This document shows positions 55,617 to 64,000 of a stretch of 64,000 nt of DNA, one piece after another (the first letter of the stretch is position 1; each line of letters starts with the position of its first letter). Below the pieces are notes generated by a model, which searched no databases, was not told the DNA's origin, and saw only the letters and a program-made list of their open reading frames with translations. The position numbers were made by a program, and so were the translations under genes. The stretch is taken from the NCBI RefSeq assembly GCF_002234675.1, contig NC_019862.2, positions 26,610,707 through 26,674,706 on the forward strand. Direction: 5' to 3'. Source of the stretch: Oryzias latipes. Taxonomy: Eukaryota; Chordata; Actinopteri; Beloniformes; Adrianichthyidae.

Positions 55617-56249
55617 GGACAATGCCACCCCGAAGAGGCAGTCCTAGAGGTTGAGCCACAGTACTCCCAGATCTGCCGTGCTCGCCTGGGCATCTAGGAT
55701 AAGTTAAGGTCTGCTCCATTTACCTGTAACTCCTCCCTCTTGCACTGAGGGGTCACGGTATGTGCTCTTCAATGGAACCTTGTTGGCAACAGTTCTCAGA
55801 AGATATTCCAAGAGCATGGGACAGGTTTTCAATGTTGAACATGGTGCTGGGTTCTGTGCAGTGGCCTGTCAAGTTAGTTTAGATCAGTTCAGGCATTTAG
55901 CTTTAGTGTGGCTTTATGACGCTGTGGAAACCAGGTAATTGTTCGCCTACTGATGTTACAGTTGTTATTATGTTGGTATTTTCTGTACTCAGTAAACACA
56001 TTCGTCATTCAACCAGCATGTTCAAGTTGATGTTTATAAATGTTTGTTTAAATCACTTTATTTTCCAAAATATCAACTGTATTTATTGATATGAAGGAAT
56101 TGGTTTTTTTATTGATAATGCCAATCCCACAAAAGTGTAAATGTCTTTGAAAATTACACGTTTCAGTAAAAAGAATACATTTTAGTTGTTAGCTACCCTG
56201 CATAGACAGAGCAAACATGTTTTTATCTGTAATACAGAAGCACTAAAAC

Positions 56250-59200
56250 TCAGCGAACTTTGGCATAAACTTTGTAGGGATGAGGCACTCGAGTGGTTCC
56301 AGTGATCCCTTCTGTGCTCAGCTCTACTCCTTCAGGAACAGAGAAGGAGAACTTCTGCAGTAACCCCACCAGAAACAGGAACAGCTCCATCCTGGCCAAG
56401 CCTTCTCCAAGGCAAACACGTTTACCTGAAAACACAAGTCTTTCATTTTCCTGAAGAACAGCAGACATTTTTTTAGTGCTGAGGTGGACGGAAAAACATA
56501 CTTTTACGTCATATAGCAAATACATTTTAAAATTATAAATTTAGATTTATAAATGGCAAGTGGTGCCTACTTTGTAAAAAGACTCAGGTTTTATACAGTC
56601 TCAAGTTCTCAGCAGTGTTTTGTTGATTGAGCCTGACACAGAGTAGACTCCACAATGTGCAATTAATTGTGGAAGAGGGCAAACGGAGCTGGTATTGACT
56701 TTTATTTTGAATTATGAGACACAAATGATTCCATACTGTACCTGCAGAGAAGGGTAAGAAAGCTTCTTTCTTCACAAACTTTCCGTCAGCATCCAGAAAG
56801 TGTTCCGGGTTGAAGGTGTCTGGAGTTTCCCATTCAGTCTTATCAAACAGCACAGAAGTCAGCATGGGCATCAGAGCCGTCCCCTATAGAAACAATGAAA
56901 CACAAGATCACTCCTGACCTTCTGCCAAAACACCACCTAAGAAAAACTCACTGAAGCTTGAGTTCAGTCTGCAAAGTAAATGCACCTTGGGTATGAAGTA
57001 ACCACCCAATGTTGTGTCCTTAGCAGCAACCCTAAGTCCATTCAGAGGCACAATGTTTCCAAATCTCTGTATTTCATGAATGACAGCATCAGTGTACGGC
57101 AGGTTGGGTCTATCAGCCATAGAGGGCAGACGGTTCTGACCGATCACTCTGTCGATCTCCTGCTGGACTTTCACTGAAAAAGAAAAAATAAGGTCAAATT
57201 GAAGAAGCTATTAAATATAAATAACTTGCGCTTGCTTGAAAACCTGATTGTGATTTATTTCAATGTCATCACTCTAATACATTATAATATATATTTTTTA
57301 ATTTCTGCTCCTAAAATGAAGACAAAACAACAAACGGGGAACCATTAAAATCTTTCACCAAGTACTTTTTTGTTAAACAGGATTTATCAAAGTGAACAGG
57401 GATTTTAGTCTTGTTGTCTCCAGAAGCAACGCTATTCTACCAGACAATAAATGCAATGATCCCTAAATTTCCGACACGCATTTACTTTCATTCTTTTTTT
57501 GCACCTTTGAGTTTATCACAGTAAAAATTTGCAGACATTTTTCTAAAACAAAATGAAAAACCGATTTAAAATATTTTTGATACTAGCCAATTAAATATTT
57601 TTACTTTTTGTGCAACATTTGGTTTAAATCAACCCCCCAACTTCCAATTCCTTGATTTGATGTAGACCTCAAAGAGCCTAATGTTGCAGTTCCTCATATT
57701 CAATTCACTTCAATTAGTTTTATTATATAACTCAGTATTACAACACTCAACTGAATTCAATAATAGTAAACATAAAATCAGTTACAAAAACACAACAGCT
57801 GATTGCTAAAACTAAACTAAACAGACTAAGGTAAACTGGGCATCCCTGCCTTTAGTCCCTCCCTGTCGGTGAGGAAAAACTCCTAAAATAAACAGATTTT
57901 CCAGGATAAAAAGAAGAAACCTCTGGGAGTTCCACTAGAGACTTGTTTCAGAAAAGAGCCATTTTCTATTGAATCCAATAGTGTTACAGTATGGGCTAAC
58001 TGGTCACTTGAAGATATACCGAACTTTGTTTTAAAATAGCAGTTTTAGTTTTATTCAGGCTTAAACGTCTCCTTTTAGATCTTCACAATCTAGACTTTGG
58101 CTCTGAAATGTAGTCATTTTTAAGCTTATAAAACATGGAATAGTTATTGGAATATCTATTAATAAACATTGGAGCTCTTTTTATTTCCTCACCTTGGACG
58201 TCTGGGTGTTTGATGAGGTAAATTAAGGCCCACATCAGAGTGGTGGAGGTTGTTTCTGTTCCAGCCAGGAAGAGATCCAGTGAGCAGAAAGCCAAATTGG
58301 CCTCATTAAAGCCCAGGTCTGAGTTTTGATGCTGTTCAGAAATAATATTAGACACACATGTTTTATGGTGTTAGCTTAACAGAGACGGTTGCATTGTAGT
58401 GTTAAGTGTAACACAGTGACCAACATACTTTCTCCATTTCAATGAGGAAGGAGTCAATGTAGTCTCTGGGATTGTTGCGATCAAGGTCCTTCTTATGCAT
58501 CTTTATCTCCTGATCAAGAAAGTCTCGCAGGATGTCAAAATCTTTAAACATCTCGTTGTGAGGCCCTGGCAGGTGTTTCATCAGGCCAGGGAATGCTTCA
58601 TAAAGCTGAGAGCAGAAGAGTTACCCACATTATGAACAACTCTTTCCTATCTGCAACAAACATTTCTTTCAGCTGCTAAAATAAGGAATTTCATGAACTT
58701 ACTAAACCCCAGACACTCCCTTCCAGTCGAAGAACCTCAGAAAGATATTTAATCATAGTGTGAAAGTCATGGTCATTGTAGTCAAATCTTTTTCCCATCA
58801 CCAGCTGGCAAACAATGTTAGACACGGCGTTGTTGAAGAGGCCTGTAGGAGTGAAAAGCTGACCTGGGGAAGAGAAAGACATTCATTTATAAATGCTCAC
58901 ATTGGTGGAGCAATAGGAGCTTCATTCTTTTTCTTGTAGCCCACCTTTTTCACTCTCTATCTCCGCCTGCAGGTGACGGATCTCCTCACAGATGCACTGT
59001 TCCATGGTGTTTTTGCCCAGTCCAAAGGTGCGTAATGTAGATAAAGCGAAGCGTCGCTGCTTCTTCCATTTCTCCCCATTGCTCATGAATATGCCATCTA
59101 GTAACAGAAAATAATTGTGAGAAGGTCAGTGAATTGTGGAGATGATTTTCACAAGAATGTAGCTGAGGAAAAAAAGGGGTTCAATACTTGTGGGTCCTTG

Positions 59201-59735
59201 GTAAAACCTGGTGGCCATGGGACTGTAAGGCCTGTCCACAAAGTTCTCAGCTTGTGTCACTAAAGCTTCTTTTACCATCTTGTAGCCGGACACAAACACA
59301 GAGGTTTCACTTCCAAAGCGGACACTGAACACATTCCCGTACGTTTCAGCCAACTGTGGAGAATCCAGCCGTAAACAAACCCTGATCAAATGCAGCTCAC
59401 ATCATAATCATCATCATCATCATCTTCACTTTACGCTGTTGTGTATTACACGACAAAGACAATAGAGACTACGACACACAGAGACTGTTAAAGTTTAACA
59501 GAAGCAAATTACGACGTGGCTGAAGACAAACATAAACAAGTACCTTGGTGAAATAGATGTGTGGGTGTTTGCCATCTACACTCAATAGATTCCCAACGAA
59601 TGGAAGGCCTGGAGGTCCAGGAGGAAAATTAGCTGCTTTTCTGTTTTTCAGAAAATCTGCTATCAAAAGAAAAACAAATAAAAACACAAAAATCGTCTTG
59701 AGGTCCAAACTAGTTAGAAAACTGAGAAGCCACAT
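56250..59735 (-). CDS. Cytochrome P450 family 2 protein, copy 2 (CYP2J-like), complete, 9 exons
   Basis: Same plan as copy 1: exons, in transcript order, 59735-59544, 59353-59188, 59097-58945, 58863-58703, 58605-58429, 58331-58193, 57173-56986, 56883-56742 and 56425-56250. Sum 1494 nt, 497 residues, all GT-AG and in phase. The start [18 protein letters not shown] gives the N-terminal ER anchor, followed by the hinge [13 protein letters not shown]. The I-helix AGTETT lies at 306-311, ExxR at 363-366, and the haem motif FSAGKRVCLG has Cys444. The C-terminus reads [15 protein letters not shown]. It is more similar to the partial copy 3 than to copy 1. Enzyme class and membrane location follow from the family; substrate is unknown. 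Confidence 0.92.
57690..57990 (+). repeat. Interspersed repeat in CYP2 copy 2 intron 6
   Basis: AAACTGGGCATCCCTGCCTT, CTCCCTGTCGGTGAGGAAAA and AACCTCTGGGAGTTCCACTA are blocks of a repeat I recognise as common in fish introns. Non-coding; class and exact ends unknown. It lies between exons 58193-58331 and 56986-57173. Confidence 0.4.
59401..59424. repeat. (ATC)n microsatellite
   Basis: A short ATC triplet run in intron 1 of CYP2 copy 2, about 50 bp upstream (on the minus strand) of the exon 2 acceptor. Confidence 0.85.
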
Positions 59736-60053
59736 GGTTAAGGAGAATGAAAGGAGCAGCAGCTGGAGATACGTCGGATTTCTCCTCTGCTGGCTAGAAC
59801 TTGCAGCCTTTTTCCAGCCTGTAAGGTTGTTAATTGCTCACTCCTTTTTGAGCAAACAAAAACTGGACAGTCTACCCTGTAATTCCTTGTACAAAAAGGG
59901 ATGGGAAGAGAATTATTATGTAACAAGCTCTAAACTCCTCCTTGTTGAACCCTGACCAGCAAACCACTGCAGTGTAGGCAAAGTAGATGAAAACCCAACG
60001 TAACCCTGAACCTGCTACCAAACCATACGGAAAACCTCCCCAATTCACCCGCA

Positions 60054-60082
60054 TGCACACACACACACACACACACACACAC
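60054..60082. repeat. (AC)n microsatellite upstream of CYP2 copy 2
   Basis: About 14 AC units, roughly 320 bp upstream of the copy 2 start codon. No promoter motif could be assigned with confidence around it. Confidence 0.9.
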
Positions 60083-61404
60083 TAGATAAATACTCACTAC
60101 TTATCTGGTTCATTTCCATGCAATAATTAAAAAACTGACATATATTAAATGAAATATTTAAAAAGTTGAGAGTTTTACGATAGGATAATATTTGTCTTTC
60201 TTGGTCTCTGAGCAGGTTAGCTGTGACTCCGCCCATTTACCTGTGGATCCTGTGGTGCAACCATCTGCACTTTGCTGCTTATAATCTCTGCACATAAGGA
60301 GCCCTCTCTGTGCCCTCAGTGTTGACTCATCTTGTGTTATTCTCGACTTTAATCCTGCCACTATGGACTTTTTAGTTAACTGAGCTTTTTTAGGCTTTTC
60401 CCACCATCAACAAATCTTTGTTCATGATTCTTCCTTGCATCTGCGTTCTCCTTCTTGCCTGACCTTGAATTCTAATGAAAATAAATTCATTCAATATAAA
60501 TAAATTACTCATTTACTTGCTTATCCTGCTTTGCAAACAAAAGCAGTTTCTTTTTTTTTGTGAATGGTTACAATCGTCTGAAAAATAGATGTAGGAACTA
60601 ATGGTTTGTTCTTCTTTACTGGATATTTTACTCCTTAAAGTTTGCTTGACAAAAAAAACACATTGTTTTGTCCATATAATGCTCTAAAGCAAAGTTCATC
60701 TACACCCCTTTACATCTCTATCTCATCATTTGTGTTACTGTGAAAAAAATATTATTAAAAAAAAGACGGTCAGTTGCATAAGTTCGTCTATTTTAAAGAA
60801 CCTATTCTCAGGATCCAGGAAATGCAGTATCAGGGTTAACAGAGAACTCACATGAAGGATTATAACTGAGGAAGATGATTCCTTTAATGGGACTAACTAA
60901 ATAAGCAATTCAGATGAAGTCTTCACATCACCAAACCCTAACACAATTTCTGATAGGCAGCAGTGGGAAAGAACTACTTTCATGGACTTAAAAAAATAAA
61001 TGTAATTTCAGATTAACTCATTTCTGGCATCAAATCCTTTACACCCAATGTCACTTATATGCAACATACTATTTAATCCAGAACTTGATTTATTCAGCAT
61101 CACCTCAAAAGGAAAAACACTGTAGAATATTTTTTAATATATCTGGAAATAAATCCAGGCATGGAAGGATTAAAATTTTTGTACAATATAACAGTAAAAG
61201 CACCAACGTCTTTGTTTAAAATGAAATACTTTATTTCCCCTTGTTTGTTTTTCCCATTTCCAATATTCTCATGTGACACTGCTTTAGACAGATTTGTTTT
61301 GTGCACATTTTCAGCCCTCTGTGTTACACTTAAGTGAATTTGTTGTTAGGTCAAAAAAATTGTTTGATTTGATTTCTTCTTAGAATAGTTTATAAAACAT
61401 AATG

Positions 61405-61655
61405 GAGTAGCTATTGCGCAGTGGTAGGGCGGTGAACCTCTGGCAGATCACAGGTTTGGTTCCTGCTTTGCCCCTCCATGTGTCGATCTGTCCTTGGACA
61501 AGACATTGTTGCTTCCATGTTGCTCCTGATGGTCGTAGGTTGACGCCAATGTTTGGCTATGGTGAAAATGTGTGAATGTGTGCATGGGTGACTGGGTCTT
61601 TGACTGTAGAGCGCTTCAGGCCTTCTAAGATGGTGGTAAAAAGCTATATATAACA
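61405..61655 (+). mobile_element. tRNA-derived SINE-like repeat
   Basis: GCGCAGTGGTAGGGCGGTGA (A-box-like), AGGTTTGGTTCCTGC (B-box-like), GTCCTTGGACAAGACATTG, AATGTGTGAATGTGTGCATG and AGAGCGCTTCAGGCC are the usual blocks of a common fish SINE, ending AAAGCTATATATAAC. It lies between CYP2 copies 2 and 3. Confidence 0.6.
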
Positions 61656-61984
61656 ATATTTTATTCATGCATAGTGACTAAATGCTGGTAGGTTATTGAC
61701 TCCAAAAAACTTGTGACAATTGAACATATTGTGTTGCATTTACGACACACATTTTTAAATAGTAATGCTCAGATGGCCCACTTCCACTGTCAATAAACTT
61801 TTTTCATACCAATGTTTATGCCAAAAAGAAATCTCATTTAGTTTCTTTATACATCATAAAACTAATAATACTACTAAACTAAAAGTTTTTTTTTTGCAAA
61901 AGTTAAAATGGCATGTTCTTTGTCCTCAACTTTGAGAGAAGGAATAATCTTTTCTCATCTTTCCTGTGATGAATGGTGCAAAAC

Positions 61985-64000
61985 TCAGCGAACTTTGGCA
62001 TAAACTTTGTAGGGATGAGGCACTCGAGTGGTTCCAGTGATTCCTTCTGTGCTCAGCTCTACTCCTTCAGGAACAGAGAAGGAGAACTTCTGCAGTAACC
62101 CCACCAGAAACAGGAACAGCTCCATCCTGGCCAAGCCTTCTCCAAGGCAAACACGTTTACCTGAAAACACAAGTCTTTCATTTTCCTGAAGAATAGCAGA
62201 CATTTTTTTAGTCCTGAGGGTCGACGGAAAAACATACTTTTATGTCATAGCAAATACATTTTAAAATTATAAATTTAGATTTATAAATGGCAAGTGGTGC
62301 CTACTTTGTAAAAAGACTCAGGTTTTATACTGTCTCAAGTTCTCAACAGTGTTTTGTTGATTGAGCCTGACACAGAGTAGACTCAACAATGTGCCATTGT
62401 GGCAGAATGCCCTCATTTTACTTTCCCCACACAGAACCAACACAAAACCCAACTCCACTTTAAAAGAAGAACTCCACCCTTAAATTAGAACTTCAGTGAG
62501 ATTTACAAAAAGGTTAAATTCCTTTGCTCACATTTTCATTTACCATTTTGGAGCCACTGTACCTGCAGAGAAGGGTAAGAAAGCTTCTTTCTTCACAAAC
62601 TTTCCGTCAGCATCCAGAAAGTGTTCCGGGTTGAAGGTGTCTGGAGTTTCCCATTCAGTCTTATCAAACAGCACAGAAGTCAGCATGGGCATCAGAGCCG
62701 TCCCCTATAGAAACAATGAAACACAAGATTAAACATACCTGATCTTCTGCTAAAACACTACCTAAGAAAAACTCACTGAAGCTTGATGTCAGGCTGCAAA
62801 GTAAATGCACCTTAGGTATGAAGTAACCACCCAAAGTTGTGTCCTTAGCAGCAACCCTGAGTCCATTCAGAGGCACAATGTTTCCAATTCTCTGTATTTC
62901 ATGTACGACAGCATCAGTATACGGCAGGTTGGGTCTATCAGCCATAGAGGGCAGACGGTTCTGTCCGATCACTCTGTCGATCTCCTGCTGGACTTTCACT
63001 GAAAAAAATAAACATCCATGCTGTCTAAGGCAGAGATAACACAAACTCATTAATGGAAAAAAACACTATAACCCTGTCCAAGTACTTCTATGTTAATCTC
63101 ATGGTATTGTCTTCCGCAGTTAATGACTAGAGTTATTACAAATGACAAAAAGCTGCCATTGATGTTGCCCTACCTACTTGGGTGCACAAATGCAACTCAG
63201 AGTGACTGTAGAACAAAATTTAATCACCATGAGTGGTGAATGGTTGTTTATTTGTACCGTCAAAACATGACTTTTTACAGAAACCGTACATACAGACTCT
63301 TTGAGTTTGCTCACCTTGGACGTCTGGGTGTTTGATGAGGTAAATCAAGGCCCACATCAGAGTGGTGGAGGTTGTTTCTGTTCCGGCCACGAAGAGATCC
63401 AGGGAGCAGAAAGCCAGATTGGCATCATTAAAGCCCAGGTCTGAGTTTTGATGCTGTTCAGAAATAATATGAGCATCATCTGTTAATGGGTGTTAGCTTT
63501 ACAGAGGCGGTTGCATTGTAGTGTTTAGTGTAACACAGTGACCAACATACTTTCTCCATTTCAATGATGAAGGAGTCAATGTAGTCTCTGGGATTGTTGG
63601 GATCCAGGTCCTGTTTGTGTATCTTTATCTCCTGAGCAAGAAAGTCTTGAACGATCTTGTAATTTCTGAATATCTTGTTGTGAGACCCTGGTAGGTGCTT
63701 CATCAAGCCCGGGAAGGATTCATAAAGCTGTGAGCACAAAGAAGCTGTCCTCATTCAAAACATCAGATTTCCTTTTTTAATAAATATTTTTGTATTGTCA
63801 AAATCAGGGATCTCTGCCTTTTTAACAGCCAACAACGTTATGAACTTACAATACCCCAGATGCTCCCCTCAAGTTGAACTGCCTCAGAGATGTACTTCAT
63901 CATAACCTGGAAGTTGTTGTCATCATAGTCGAATCTTTTTCCCATCACAAGCTGGCAAATAATGTTGGACACAGCGTTGTTGAAGAGACCTGCAGGGCTG
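61985..64000 (-). CDS. Cytochrome P450 family 2 protein, copy 3, partial (exons 4-9; 5' end beyond window)
   Basis: Exons in transcript order: 64000-63850 (exon 4, cut by the window edge about 10 bp short of the expected 161), 63727-63551, 63453-63315, 62998-62811, 62704-62563 and 62160-61985. All sizes equal those of copy 2. The frame carries the I-helix, HEIQR and the haem motif FSAGKRVCLG, and ends [12 protein letters not shown]. The last two exons encode the same protein sequence as copy 2. Exon 7 differs from copy 2 at two residues ([10 protein letters not shown] against [10 protein letters not shown]). Exon 5 differs at many positions (for example [10 protein letters not shown] against [10 protein letters not shown]). 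No break is seen in the visible part. Confidence 0.9.

Overview
The window is nuclear DNA from a vertebrate, almost certainly a teleost fish. The genes are split into many short exons with GT-AG introns, the proteins are close relatives of human IPO13, PFAS, HOOK1 and CYP2J2, and the introns carry fish-type transposons, SINE-like repeats and microsatellites. It is not bacterial, and I see no operon, CRISPR array or phage. All exon boundaries were read by eye from splice sites, reading phase and remembered family sequences; no alignment was run.

Layout. (1) 1-10.6 kb, plus strand: the last ten coding exons and 3' UTR of importin-13. (2) 10.9-13.4 kb: an intergenic stack of transposon remnants, including a C-rich block of about 0.9 kb and a Tc1 transposase fragment. 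(3) 13.6-25.7 kb, plus: a complete PFAS gene (27 coding exons, 1319 residues) with an NRF-1-like palindrome beside a probable non-coding first exon. (4) 26.1-29.9 kb, minus: an RNF170-like RING E3 ligase, convergent with PFAS. (5) 29.9-33.1 kb: gene-poor AT-rich DNA. (6) 33.4-49.1 kb, plus: a complete hook1 gene (22 coding exons, 716 residues) whose large introns hold several hAT elements. (7) 49.6-64.0 kb, minus: three tandem cytochrome P450 family 2 genes. The first two are complete (497 residues each); the third runs off the right edge.

The genes are housekeeping or detoxification genes and do not form one pathway: nuclear import (IPO13), de novo purine synthesis (PFAS), ER-type ubiquitin ligation (RNF170-like), dynein adaptor (Hook1) and ER mono-oxygenases (CYP2). 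The hook1-CYP2 neighbourhood matches human HOOK1-CYP2J2.

I found no convincing new biological system. The best leads are a roughly 600-bp MITE-like family with six copies in the first 22 kb, nested insertions with intact target-site duplications, a GC-AG intron in PFAS, (TG)n tracts abutting two PFAS 3' splice sites, and tandem CYP2 genes whose 3' exons are almost identical while upstream exons diverge.
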